Origin: Conchocele bisecta | Lineage: Eukaryota > Mollusca > Bivalvia > Lucinida > Thyasiridae | Direction of reading: 5' to 3' | NCBI GenBank assembly: GCA_029237695.1 | Contig: CM055266.1 | Location: 6,768,064-6,832,063 of the forward strand | Length of the DNA stretch: 64,000 nucleotides | In this document: positions 13,101 to 20,850 of the stretch, piece after piece | Position numbering within the stretch: position 1 is the first letter of the stretch | How the letters are laid out: each line of letters opens with the position of its first letter | The notes under the pieces: generated by a model | What the model was told of the DNA's origin: nothing | Database searches by the model: none | Seen by the model: only the letters and a program-made list of their open reading frames with translations | Program-made: the position numbers and the translations under genes

Positions 13101-16100
13101 GAGTATTGAATCATTTTCCCCATGAACTAAATAGGGCCATTGTGTATTACAGCTGCAGCAGTGCCAGGACCTCATCCCCATGATTTTGTGTATAGTGTGT
13201 AGGGATCAGGTTTTCCCCAATCCCCTGAATAAAATATTCTTTTTTTTTTTTTTTTTTTTTTTTCCCCCTATTGAATTTTTCCCATGCTAAATAGGGCCAT
13301 TGTGTATTACAGCTGCAGCAGTGCCAGGACCTCGTAGATGTGTATGTGTGTAGGGATCGGTTTTCCCCGAACAAAATATTGAATTTTCCCATGCTAAATA
13401 GGGTCATTGTGTATTACAGCTGCAGCAGTGCCAGGACCGTATGCTGGAGCTGGAGAAGGAAGTGGAAAACCCGTACGATGAGAAACGTGTCCACTTTCTG
13501 CAGGGCAAGGATTTACCACCTGCAGAACTACATGAGAAGATTGAAGATGTAAGTCGGGGGCCCATTTCAGTAAACTTTGTACAACTAAGAAGTTTGTAAG
13601 TGCTAAACTAAAATTTACAACAAAATTTGCATTAGCTGTCCATTTTGAGAATCTTTGGTGAATTTGATCACTTGCTTGCGGACAGCACGATATAGTTGGC
13701 ACATTGGCGTATGTACGTACGTGCTATGTGCGTCCGGGTTTGGTGTTAATTTTTTATTTTTTTTAAATTTATGGTATAATTCCAGCACAAAAATATTTAC
13801 ACAATTCCCTAACATTTGATTGGCCCGTAGCAAGTCTCTGTCCAAAATTTATATCCCAGTAAACTCCCACGCCGAACTACTTTCCGTAACCGTGAGGTGC
13901 AGTTAAAATAATTCTTAAGAAAACGGAAAATAAACACCTTTTTTTTTATGAATGTATTTCAAATGCTGGAATTATAAGGAATGAATGACCTTTTTGTGGA
14001 ATTTATCGGGGATATAAACTTGGAAAAGTCGCGCGAATACTGGACGAGGCCTTCCGGCCTTCGTCCAGTATTCCCGCGACTTTTCCAAGTTTATACCCCG
14101 ATAAATTCCACAAAAAGGCCATTCATTCCTATAATATCAAAGCCTTGGCGGGCGCGACATGCGGGCCGCGGCCATCTCGTTAACATGATCGGCCATCACT
14201 GGCATGCATCCTGATACAGATCTAAGGTTTTCAGTAGGTACATTTTGATTTTTTTTCTTGTTAAATAACCTGTCGTGTAGCTACAAAACAGAATGCACAG
14301 TCTGACCTGTGTTGGCAAACCGAATAATTTGTTGTGGCGGATTCCATATGGCATGTGATAAGCAAATACTGGTTGGTTCGAATCTTATTTCAACCCTTGT
14401 ATCTGCAGGTCAGACCATCTTGTCATGTCCTACCCTCAAATTCAATATGAATTTATCGGAGAATCATCAGATTTTGTTTACGATCTTTTGTCGTGACACA
14501 GTCAGGTTAAGTGGAACTTATTACTATATAGTATTGTTCTTTTGACCAGTGTAGTTACTAATCGGGAAGCACTCTCGTACTGCATGTTACATTCTGTTTA
14601 AAAGACAATGCTGGTAGGGTACCATTATTTTAGTTCAGAATTTCTTTACAATGCCCTACTTAGTCCATGCAATCAATTAAAGGTACATGCCCACTCAGTA
14701 AGCACAAAATGTTCTTTATAGGAATTAAATAAGTGTATAATTGTGTCACTATTCCACCAGTTCTAAAAATTACAAGTGCCCGGAAAACAGATATAATCAT
14801 TTAGTAATATTTATTTTACGGATAGTGACGCGCGTTGGTATCAGGCTATTTTCATATGCAAATGAGGCATGATACTTTTTACTTATTTATACTAATGAAA
14901 TGCGTCACCTGAAAAAATAAATATTTTCGACAGATTATAAAGTACCGGTAAGATCATTGCACATCAAAAAATAAATACAGAGAATAAATAGTAATGTCTG
15001 TTAGCATTTTAAGGAAACACGGTTATCGCCCCTGATATCAGTGTGAAAATTTTCGTCTAAAATAAAATGTATAATAATGCCAATCAATATGTGGGGTAAT
15101 GGTGAATGAATGTTTTTTTGTCAGATGTCATATGTACAGAATATATAAAAGTATCTGTATCACTATAAGGTTTTATCATGTCCAGCCGTGTGCAAACGTT
15201 TGCTGTGGCCCGAGGGAACTGTTTGAACCCCAAGGCCGCAGGCCGCGGGTTCAAACAGTTCCCGAGGGCCACAGCAAACGTTTGCACACGGCTGGACATG
15301 ATCAAATGTTATTGTTACATTTCCAACAAAAAACTGATGTAATTTGAGTATTATATTCAGTATTTTCAGTACTTTTATAAAATCGTCCCATTCACGTAGA
15401 TAATTTTCGGTATTCATATTCCGGGGCCGCGTCATGAACGTCATGAAGTAGTGACGTCATGAAGGCACTTCCGCATAGTGACGTCATGAAGGCACTTCCA
15501 TTACGCGCGGCCCCGGAATGAGCATTGCCTAAAGCCATGTGCAAACAGCACGCGCTATTTGTTTGCACATATGTGCAAACAACGGAAACCATGTAACAAT
15601 ATATTATAACCTACTGCGTGGGCATGTACCTTCAACTATAAATGAAGCTCAACCTCAAACAATCCAAAATAGAGAACAAGATACGCAATGGAGACCCATG
15701 AACACATGATTATGGGTAAATATTTTACAGTGCAACCTCTACAACAGCCACCCATGGGAAGATGTAAAACTGGCTGTTGTAGAGAGGCGGCTGTTGTAGG
15801 CAGGTTAATGCTGAATTAAATTTTATCGTCTGATGTTTATTTATTTTCTTCGTTAATTCTCATCAAATACATGCTTTGACAGCATTTTAGAATCATTTCC
15901 AATGGAAATGATTCTAAAGTGCTGTCAAAACATGTTTTTATTGAGAAAGAATGCAACAGTAACATCAGACGATAATGTTCATGCTCAGCAGTCTAAGGGT
16001 TAGATATAGAGGAAATCATCCATTTGGGATATAAAATAGCGGCTGTTACAGAGAGGGTGTTGTTGTAGAGAGGTGGCCGTTCGGGGAGGTTCCACTGTAC

Positions 16101-19100
16101 AATCAAATAAATCAAATGTTTGGTAATAATACTGAACACAATCCAGTCACTGCTAATGAGTTTGCTAACAGACATAAATAAAGCATTTTGCAATCACTGA
16201 TCACTCCATGTATTTCAGTTGGAGGTTCGGCTGGCAGAGAAGGAAGAGCAGCTACTGGAGAAGGACCTTGTGTTTGAGCAGGTCACGCGGTTGGCAGGGC
16301 GTGTCCGCGGCAAGGCCGAGACCGGAAAGGAGGATACACTCGAACTCGCAAAGAAGGTGAGATTGGTTAATATTGAAGTGGTCTCTGTAAGAAGGGGGCT
16401 ATGTCCATAAATAATGGACTTCGCCCCCGCCCCCTTCATCCACTAACCTCCATCAATTTGCAACACAAATTTCAGGGACATGTTTACCCAGCTTTTCGAG
16501 TATGTTTTCTATTTTCATTCTCGAAATCAGACATGGCATCGAGTACAAATTTAGATAATGCACATATTAAGTTTTATAAACATATATAAAGAATATGACT
16601 TGACCTTTTTTGAATATTGTTAATAGGGTGGGGCGATTTGGTGGTTAAGACAAAATCCAAAACAGACATAAAATTCCAGTCCGCCATTCATTGTGACACA
16701 GTCATCTATTGCACAGGTTGAAGTAACGGACCGAGGTCTATAAATACATTAAATATGGCAAAAAGCATATATAAATGAAAAAGAAATATTAAAGCTAAAA
16801 AAATTATTTATATATGCTTTTAGGCATGTGTAATGTATTTATAGACCTCGGTCCGTTACTTCAACCTGTGACCTATTGGAGAGCTGAGTTCAGGACCAGC
16901 CATGCAGCAGCTGTTACAAGAAGGAACTTCGCAACAATTAAGTAACGCAGGTACCATTGTACATGGTCAGTCATAAACGGTGTTTGTCATAGGTGAACAA
17001 GATATCAATCCAGAAAGCCATTGAGATGCAATAAATCATACATTCAATACTGTCCCATGTCCATCACAGGTGAATGACCTGCAGTTTCGGATCAAAGACA
17101 CAACGAGGAAGATGATGGCGATGGTGTCGGAGGTTTCGATGAACCAGGCGACGGCCCTGAAGCTACAGCAGAGTCTGAAGGAGAAGGAGGGCGACCTGGA
17201 GCAGTGCTACATCCACATGGAGAAGGGCGAGCCGCCCAGCGTCGAGATCGAACGCGATTGGATGAAGCTGCTGCGTGACGACGATCGCCAAGCCATGGAA
17301 CATGAGGAGAAGAGACTGGTACGTTGTTTTGTGTATTTCATGAAGAAATATCTTCGTTCATGTGGTTGTTATACCCCTTGCTTATGAAATATACTGAGGG
17401 GTATATAGTTTTCGCCTTTCCGTACATCAATCGTCCGTCCATTTGCTCGTCCGTCCTTAACACAAAAACTTACGTTCAAAATTTGCGTTTTTGTTTGTCA
17501 GTGCAGGCGGCGGCTGGGAGTATTTGTGAGCCCCTGCCCACTTACTCTAGTTTAACATTGTTACATGGTTTCCATTGTTTGCACATATGTGCAAACATAT
17601 AGCGCGTGCTGTTTGCATATGGTTTTAGGCAATGCTCATTCCGGGGCCGCGCGTAATGGAAGTGCCTTCATGACGTCACTACTTCATGACGTTCATGATG
17701 CGGCCCCAGAATATGAATACCGAAAATTATCTACGTGAATGGGACGATTTTTAAAAGTACTGAAAATCTGAATAATAATGCCAATTACATCATTTTTTTG
17801 GGTTGGAAATGTTAACAATAACGATTTTTGATCATGTCCAGCCTGTTTCAAACGGTTTTGCTGTGGCCTGCGGCCTTTTGGGTTCAAAAGTTTCCCTCGA
17901 GCCACAGCAAACGTTTGCAAACGGCTGGACATGATCAAACCTTGTATTACACCCCAATCTGACATCGCCCATCTCGGTTAAACTTATTGATTTTTAGTTG
18001 ACTGATTTCGTACATAATTGCCATCAGTAATCAACATAACAATTTTCACTCTGCCTCCAATCCATTCAGAGTTGTGCCCCTTTTCTGACTTGGCGAATCT
18101 CATTTTTGCTTGTCCGGCTAACTAACCTACAGTTTTCAGCCGACTAGCTTCAAACTCTGCATATATTATCACCATCCATCAAGTGCTGCAGTGTGTAGGA
18201 AAAATAAAATCCCCTCCGTCTCTGTGTAGGGTAATCAAATTAAGTACATGTACATATACGTGTTCATAATTCCAGCACAAAAATATTTACACAATTCCCT
18301 AACATTTGATTGGCCCGTAGCAAGTCTCTGTCCAAAATTTATATCCCAGTAAACTCCCACACCGAACTACTTTCTACAGGTGCGCTGTCAGTGCTGTCGA
18401 TTTAACCAAATGGCTGCCGTCTGTCAAAATAAACACATTTTTCTTGATGAATTTATTTCAAATGCTGGAATTATAAGGAATGAACGGCCTTTTTGTGGAA
18501 TTTATCGGGGATATAAACTTGGAAAAGTCGCAAGAATACTGGACGAGGCCTTCCGGCCTTCGTCCAGTATTCCCGTGACTTTTCCAAGTTTATACCCCGA
18601 TAAATTCCACAAAAAGGCCATTCATTCCTATAATGAAAATCTGCAAAAGGGGCATTGTCTGTGTCTTGCAGTTCAATTTTGCAGTTTACGATGAATGTAT
18701 TGTGAACCGTATTCACCCATTGATGTCCATGTATACAATACTTTCTATATATAAAAATCTCATTATTTCTTTATAAAAGTATATATAACATACTAATACT
18801 ATACTATACTAATATTGAACAGAAATAGACAACAGAGCTCCAGATAAGCTGCGTATTTGTGTAAATACCCAATTAAAATGGCCAAAAACCCAATTGAAAT
18901 CAGAAGTAGTGAGTATCAGAAAGCAATGAGAACAATAATTTGTGGTACCTTTATCATGCTGCAGAAAACATCAACAGGCCACCAATATAGCATATTTAAT
19001 TCTAATGAAATCCCAAGACATGTTTTCATTTCGAAACAAACTATTCAATAATTGCTGTCTGTTGATGTGTAAACAGTAGTGTGATTTTATTTTTACCTAA

Positions 19101-19462
19101 TTAAAATTTTGAAATACCCAATTGCTTCAGAAATGATGGAGTAACAATACTCAATTACTAATTCCTTATCTGGAGCACTGAGACAAACTAGGGAGAAAAA
19201 AAATCAAAATTTTAATTTACATACTACCGGCTTATAATTGGTTAACTTTCCTGTTCAGATCGAGGAGGAAGAGGACCAGTACCAGATCGCGGGCGGAGTC
19301 ACGACGACGGCTGAGCCTCGGCCCAACGCCTATATTCCCGATGATGACAGTGAGCTGCCTATTCCACGACCGTATGGGAAACACGCTCCGTTCAAACCAA
19401 ACGAGCCCGGATCGACAATGCGCCATATCAGAAAACCTATTCCGAAGCCGATCGAAATTTAA
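1050..19462 (+). CDS. CCDC146: CCDC146 orthologue, 3' part of gene (11 exons, introns included in span)
   Basis: Eleven exons (1050-1145, 1931-2056, 2441-2574, 3339-3503, 4087-4311, 6521-6585, 7547-7710, 13420-13548, 16219-16356, 17070-17318, 19259-19462) join with consistent phases and GT-AG borders into 564 codons ending in TAA. The product is Glu/Lys/Gln-rich coiled coil almost throughout, followed by a non-coiled C-terminal tail with the motifs [30 protein letters not shown] and [14 protein letters not shown]. These, and the internal motifs DQMIRNG and [17 protein letters not shown], match my memory of vertebrate CCDC146 closely. The family protein (about 950 aa in human) sits at centrioles and axonemal doublet microtubules and is needed for sperm flagella; the Chlamydomonas counterpart is MBO2. 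The N-terminal third must lie upstream of the window. The identification is from recalled sequence, not a search. Confidence 0.92.
1699..1897 (+). mobile_element. hairpin element K, copy in CCDC146 intron
   Basis: Begins 'atgtggttatgactggagaa' with the core 'gtgtagatccagatcagcct'/'ctgatcaggatctgcacta', and ends with a diverged inverse (aagccacatttctcacgtcacagcca). Copies also at 20597-20850, 30855-30960, 38950-39183, 45728-45880, 52763-52972, 57000-57215, 57560-57672 and 58336-58412. Its end is about 33 bp from the acceptor of the exon at 1931. Confidence 0.85.
1931..2056 (+). CDS. CCDC146: CCDC146 exon
   Basis: A 126-bp, phase 0-0 exon after 'gatttccattccag' and before 'gtatgc'. It encodes 42 residues beginning [21 protein letters not shown] chose the acceptor at 1930 over the AG at 1914 because only it keeps phase 0 from the preceding exon. 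A hairpin element ends about 33 bp upstream. Confidence 0.82.
2441..2574 (+). CDS. CCDC146: CCDC146 exon
   Basis: Acceptor 'cctcaaacag', donor AA|gtaaat; 134 bp, phase 0 to 2. It encodes [20 protein letters not shown] and continues as charged coiled coil to EMQIK, whose last Lys codon is completed by the next exon. Confidence 0.85.
2665..2762. repeat. long near-perfect palindrome
   Basis: Arms of about 45 bp starting 'tatctctgcccagatatagc', meeting at 'gccgcatggtctgaagcagaccatgcggc'. It abuts composite element B at 2767. Confidence 0.88.
2767..3033 (+). mobile_element. composite two-hairpin element B, copy 1
   Basis: Module 1 has ends 'tttatcccgtcaacac' and 'gtgttgacgtgataaa'. Module 2 follows at once: 'agaatagtaggttagtgccg' ... 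'cggcactaacctactattct', with 'gatgtgctcggcagagcctcgcccatc' at the tip. The same two-module order occurs at 3789-4055 and 6180-6477. Confidence 0.88.
3041..3146. mobile_element. hairpin element C, copy 1
   Basis: Perfect hairpin 'aagtatatgttgtgaccact'...'gaccgtctc'-type core (here cgtcttggcgagacg). It is flanked by two copies of the right arm of element B (2984-3033 and 3152-3208). Other copies near 38099-38170, 40328-40400 and 51117-51171. Confidence 0.85.
3152..3208 (+). repeat. duplicated right arm of element B
   Basis: About 55 bp ('cttgagccttgccagatatt' onward) repeats 2980-3033 almost exactly without its inverted partner. Confidence 0.85.
3339..3503 (+). CDS. CCDC146: CCDC146 exon
   Basis: Acceptor 'taatttccag', donor AG|gtatac; 165 bp, phase 2 to 2. 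It begins [20 protein letters not shown], a segment of the kind seen in the middle of CCDC146 ([13 protein letters not shown]), and ends [10 protein letters not shown]. Confidence 0.87.
3789..4055 (+). mobile_element. composite two-hairpin element B, copy 2
   Basis: Same order and orientation as copy 1, in the next intron of CCDC146. It ends about 30 bp before the exon at 4087 and gives rise to spurious open frames. Confidence 0.88.
4087..4311 (+). CDS. CCDC146: CCDC146 exon
   Basis: Acceptor 'cattcttacag', donor AG|gttagt; 225 bp, phase 2 to 2. Encodes about 75 coiled-coil residues beginning [20 protein letters not shown]. The longer open frame that starts at 3929 upstream lies in a MITE and is not coding. 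That composite MITE ends only about 30 bp before the exon. Confidence 0.87.
4354..4673 (+). mobile_element. palindromic MITE family A, full length
   Basis: About 320 bp. Ends CAGTAGCCTATTTCACCAA and its inverted partner (ttggtgaaattggctac), a subterminal 'gcaaagtatactt' repeat on each side, and a central hairpin 'attatcacggcc'/'ggctgtgataat'. It lies in the CCDC146 intron 4312-6520. Other copies at 5064-5312 (-), 20200-20400 (3' truncated) and 51361-51668. Superfamily unknown. Confidence 0.9.
4676..5060 (-). mobile_element. element D (TCAAGTTTAT / AGGAATTCCTCGG hairpin)
   Basis: Shares 'cttttgatatcaagttta', 'gtaggaattcctcg' and 'ctggtattctatttatcagg' with 50130-50430 and 56140-56522. This copy is rearranged and diverged toward 5060. 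Confidence 0.65.
5064..5312 (-). mobile_element. palindromic MITE family A
   Basis: Inverted relative to the copy at 4354. Starts 'gtgtagccgatttcacc', ends 'ggtgaaataggcgactg', with a perfect central hairpin. Confidence 0.88.
5346..5541. mobile_element. MITE family E (AACCCTTA ends, ACAGCACTT core)
   Basis: Ends 'taacccttataccgcta' and 'tagcggtctaagggttaa', shoulder 'ccttatttctcaataaaaac', core 'tttgacagcacttc...gaagtgctgtcaaa'. Related copies at 6996-7206, 15803-16004, 48690-48942 and, diverged, 38240-38437 and 48955-49130. Confidence 0.85.
5666..6150 (+). mobile_element. SINE-like element V, longest copy
   Basis: Contains 'gtcgtaaaaggcaactaaac', 'ggcctggcaccagatcagg', 'ttctaatttcaggactgaat' and 'gggatttacccccctcg', ending 'gcggacgttaaaccc'. 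Shorter copies at 165-410, 25790-25995, 45440-45600 and 46390-46622 (+47811-47962), and diverged on the minus strand near 31700-31830. Dispersed and without terminal inverted repeats, hence SINE-like; no clear A/B box identified. Confidence 0.6.
6180..6477 (+). mobile_element. composite two-hairpin element B, copy 3
   Basis: Same order and orientation, in the third successive intron. It has about 25 extra bases near 6237-6275 and ends about 43 bp before the exon at 6521. Confidence 0.88.
6521..6585 (+). CDS. CCDC146: CCDC146 short exon
   Basis: A 65-bp exon too short for a simple ORF scan. Acceptor 'ctctattttcag', donor CAAG|gtaagg; phase 2 to 1. It encodes [20 protein letters not shown]. 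Both phases agree with the neighbouring exons, which is the main support. Confidence 0.87.
6680..6940. mobile_element. hairpin element F, copy 1
   Basis: Outer ends 'gacacgccatgtgcatttgt' and 'ggtacaaagacacatggcat'; inner 'gttgacaaaattttcagagt' pairs with 'gcaaattttgtcaac'. Second full copy at 58066-58330; fragments near 54713-54801 and 58430-58500. Confidence 0.82.
6996..7206. mobile_element. MITE family E
   Basis: Ends 'taacccttacagtg' / 'cattctaaggttta'; core 'ctttgacagcagtttagaat' with loop 'tttccaatggaaa'. In the CCDC146 intron before exon 7547. Confidence 0.82.
7547..7710 (+). CDS. CCDC146: CCDC146 exon
   Basis: Acceptor 'cttgtttccacag', donor CAG|gtgaga; 164 bp, phase 1 to 0. Begins [20 protein letters not shown] and ends [11 protein letters not shown]. 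The DQMI.NG...IRF pattern is one of the parts I recognise best as CCDC146. Its 3' intron holds the 107-bp array. Confidence 0.92.
7826..13437 (+). repeat. 107-bp tandem array, about 50 units, each with a 3' splice acceptor and exon start
   Basis: The consensus unit is 107 bp. It runs from 'ctgcagcagtgccaggacct' through 'cgtagatgtgtatgtgtgta', 'gggatcgattttccccgaac' and 'aaaatattgaattttcccat' to 'gtgtattacag'. Typical spacing between neighbouring 'attacag' sites is 107-108. Every intact unit carries a pyrimidine/AG acceptor followed by CTGCAGCAGTGCCAGGAC (or CTGCGG). The last copy leads straight into the true exon at 13420. Units at the left edge (7826-8160) are strongly diverged; the rest are near-identical. 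Variants (CTGCAG/CTGCGG, GTCATTG/GCCATTG, CTCGTAG/CTCATAG) occur in blocks. Indel-rich units lie near 8780-8860, 9330-9590, 11540-11700, 12190-12340 and 13030-13270, the last containing a 20-plus T run. Confidence 0.97.
13420..13548 (+). CDS. CCDC146: CCDC146 exon preceded by its own amplified acceptor
   Basis: A 129-bp, phase 0-0 exon after 'gtgtattacag' and before gtaagt. It begins [20 protein letters not shown], then [20 protein letters not shown]. Bases 13420 to about 13437 are the last, coding copy of the sequence repeated through the array upstream; sequence beyond that point is unique. Confidence 0.92.
13660..14220. mobile_element. element H interrupted by MITE G
   Basis: 13660-13777 and 14136-14220 match a continuous stretch at 21940-22090 ('acagcgtgatatagtcggca' ... 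'atcaaagcctcggcaggcgc'). Here the two halves are separated by the G element. Confidence 0.75.
13778..14135 (+). mobile_element. MITE family G, copy 1 (nested)
   Basis: Two modules: 'aattccagcacaaaaatatt' to 'aatgctggaattataagg', then a long hairpin 'ggaatgaatgacctttttgt' ... with tip 'ctggacgaggccttccggccttcgtccag'. Copies at 18268-18634, 28111-28527 (-) and 34545-34904. Inserted in element H. Confidence 0.9.
14679..15632. mobile_element. TTAA-flanked MITE family I, enlarged by insertion
   Basis: Starts TTAAAGGTACATGCCCACTC and ends 'gcgtgggcatgtaccttcaa'. Interior matches 21259-21747 in reverse up to about 15110, after which module J (15165-15600) replaces the expected sequence. The TTAA at the left end suggests a TTAA-targeting (piggyBac-like) origin; this is inference. 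Confidence 0.8.
15165..15600 (+). mobile_element. element J, two-part hairpin unit
   Basis: Hairpin 'tcatgtccagccgtgtgcaa' ... 'cacggctggacatgatca' followed by 'attccggggccgcg' ... 'cgcggccccggaat', then 'gtttgcacatatgtgcaaac'. The internal 'tgacgtcatgaaggcacttcc' is present twice. Inverted copy at 17565-17945, diverged copy at 36263-36765, fragment at 25405-25482. Confidence 0.82.
15728..16099. mobile_element. element with TACAGTG...CACTGTA ends, carrying a nested family E MITE
   Basis: Outer parts 'tacagtgcaacctctacaac' and 'gaggttccactgta' contain 'ggctgttgtagagaggcgg'-type repeats. The family E element at 15803-16004 sits inside. A related unit with 'gtacaattgaacctgtg' lies at 22771-22945. 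Confidence 0.75.
15803..16004. mobile_element. MITE family E, nested
   Basis: Core 'tgctttgacagcattttaga' with 'tttccaatggaaa' tip and 'tctaagggtta' end. Confidence 0.8.
16219..16356 (+). CDS. CCDC146: CCDC146 exon
   Basis: Acceptor 'catgtatttcag', donor AAG|gtgaga; 138 bp, phase 0-0, 46 residues. It contains [20 protein letters not shown] and ends DTLELAKK. This is highly typical of the family's C-terminal coiled coil, and it is GC-richer than the introns. Confidence 0.93.
16715..16872. mobile_element. hairpin MITE family O, copy 1
   Basis: Near-perfect inverted ends 'acaggttgaagtaacggacc' / 'ggtccgttacttcaacctgt', about 45 bp each. Enlarged copy at 26786-27180. Confidence 0.88.
17070..17318 (+). 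CDS. CCDC146: CCDC146 exon
   Basis: Acceptor 'ccatcacag', donor CTG|gtacgt; 249 bp, phase 0-0, 83 residues starting [20 protein letters not shown] and including [20 protein letters not shown]. The first codon is an internal GTG, not a start. Exon GC is markedly above that of the flanks. Confidence 0.93.
17565..17945 (-). mobile_element. element J, inverted copy
   Basis: Reverse of 15165-15600: 'gtttgcacatatgtgcaaac', then 'attccggggccgcgcg', then the 'tcatgtccagcc' hairpin. One copy of the 'gacgtcatgaaggcacttcc' motif instead of two. Confidence 0.82.
18268..18634 (+). mobile_element. MITE family G, copy 2
   Basis: Full two-module copy in the last CCDC146 intron; both modules and the 'gaggccttccggcctt' tip are intact. 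Part of it reads open in both directions but is not coding. Confidence 0.9.
18834..19183 (+). mobile_element. MITE family M (GAGCTCCAGATAAG ends)
   Basis: Starts 'gagctccagataagctgcgt' and ends 'ccttatctggagcact'; body 'acccaattgaaatcagaagt' and 'ttgcttcagaaatgatggag'. Lacks most of the usual central 'cattagaattgtctcc' hairpin. Confidence 0.88.
19259..19462 (+). CDS. CCDC146: CCDC146 terminal exon with stop
   Basis: Acceptor 'ctttcctgttcag', stop TAA at 19460-19462; 67 residues. It opens with an acidic run ([14 protein letters not shown]) and then the conserved tail [25 protein letters not shown], and a terminus ending KPIEI. No AATAAA was seen close by; the variant ATTAAA occurs at 19704, so the 3' end of the mRNA is undecided. 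Confidence 0.95.
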   Translation: MEEEEDQYQIAGGVTTTAEPRPNAYIPDDDSELPIPRPYGKHAPFKPNEPGSTMRHIRKPIPKPIEI

Positions 19463-20196
19463 CATTTTCTGTCCATGATAATGTAATGTAATGTAATTAC
19501 TGTGATATTATACTTCACCAAAAAAAAGGCAAAACATGAAGTATGTTGTTATTTTTCAAGAAAACCTGTTAAATCCTTGTTTAGCAAGTTATGAAATATT
19601 AACTACATATGTATATTGAACATAATCTGACAAAATTGGGCTTATTGCAAGTTAGCTACAATAATTTGCCTCCGATAAGTTATCTACGGCTACAATTTGC
19701 CCCATTAAAAAAATGTGAGCAACCGAAGTGCATACCCAAACCTGTTGCATGTAGGTCAACATTTAGTAAACTGTATATTTTATACCTTTAAACAGATAAT
19801 ATTTGATGTAGAACTAGTAAATTGTCAAAAATAATAGAAAAGGGAAATCATTTTCCCATGGAAACCATCTTTTCTCTTGTTGTTCAACATTCAACATAAC
19901 GAAATGAAGCTTTCAAATTTACAAGATATATATGTAAATGTCGGATAAACACCTTGACACAGTACAACAACCAATTTCTGCATGTGTATGTTCTTTATTA
20001 GTCTTTTATTGATACAGCTTTGACAGTTTTATATCGCTAACATATCAAACATGCCGGATAACCGATTGCAAAAAATACTCTTCCATGTGTTACATTAAAG
20101 AGATGGGGTTAAATTGCTGCCCTCGCGAGAGGTATGGAGCGGGATAGCAATTTTGTTTCTAGTTGCAAGTGTAACCAGTGCAGATATTATCTGTGT
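19463..20196. other. intergenic, presumed CCDC146 3' UTR and flank
   Basis: AT-rich unique-looking sequence with 'aatgtaatgtaatgtaatt' just after the stop. ATTAAA at 19704 is a possible weak polyadenylation signal. Nothing else recognised. Confidence 0.5.
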
Positions 20197-20199
20197 TAC

Positions 20200-20400
20200 C
20201 AGTAGCCTATTTCACCAACATTGCAAAGTATACTTATCTAGCAAAGTATACTTTGCGGGAGAAATTTTCAATTTAAGAATAAATTTATTAATTTTTATTA
20301 TACTGAATTTATTACATTATCACAGCCATTTTGTCTGTGATAATGTAATAACTTCAGTATAATACTTCTGCATACTTATAATCATCAAATATATATATAA
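20200..20400 (+). mobile_element. palindromic MITE family A, truncated
   Basis: The left end 'cagtagcctatttcaccaa' and central hairpin are present; the right side breaks into 'atatatataacacttctgca'. Confidence 0.85.
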
Positions 20401-20596
20401 CACTTCTGCAGCCTGATAAACCTGCATATTCTTACAAAGGGCAGACAATCTGACTCGTGTGTATATCCTGATCGGATTGAGCACTTCTGCCGCCTGATCT
20501 GCATTGTTCACTGAAAGTTTTTATTGCTGAATGGAGAACACTGGACATATATCCAAATGTGCAGGTTGTGTAGGCTTTTCTTTGCTGTCAAAGGCA

Positions 20597-20850
20597 GTAT
20601 ATGTGACTGTGACTGGAGAAATGGGTATTACGGGTTTTGCGACCAGTGTAGATCCAGATCAGCCTGTGCATCCGCACAGTCTGATCCTGATCTACACTGT
20701 TCGCCATTCCATCAATGAAACACCCGTCATACTTTTTCTCACGAGCAATATACATGTAAATTGATCAGGTTACGTGACTGTACTATTTGATAAAGAGCTA
20801 CACTGGTCACAAATCCCTTAACCTCCATTTCTCCAGTCACAGCCACATAG
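20597..20850 (+). mobile_element. hairpin element K
   Basis: 'gtgactgtgactggagaaat' to 'atttctccagtcacagccac', with the core 'gtgtagatccagatcagcct' and 'cactggtcacaaatccctta'. Both outer arms present. Confidence 0.88.

Noticed and set aside
7826..13437. CRISPR-like regular repeats
   Set aside because: Units are contiguous with no spacers, lie in a eukaryotic intron, and contain splice-site sequence.
8636..13702. Many minus-strand open frames of 60-125 codons (e.g. 10348-10725, 13147-13407) sharing an [24 protein letters not shown] sequence
   Set aside because: They are the reverse translation of the 107-bp array; the frame depends on unit length and breaks at every indel. Not genes.
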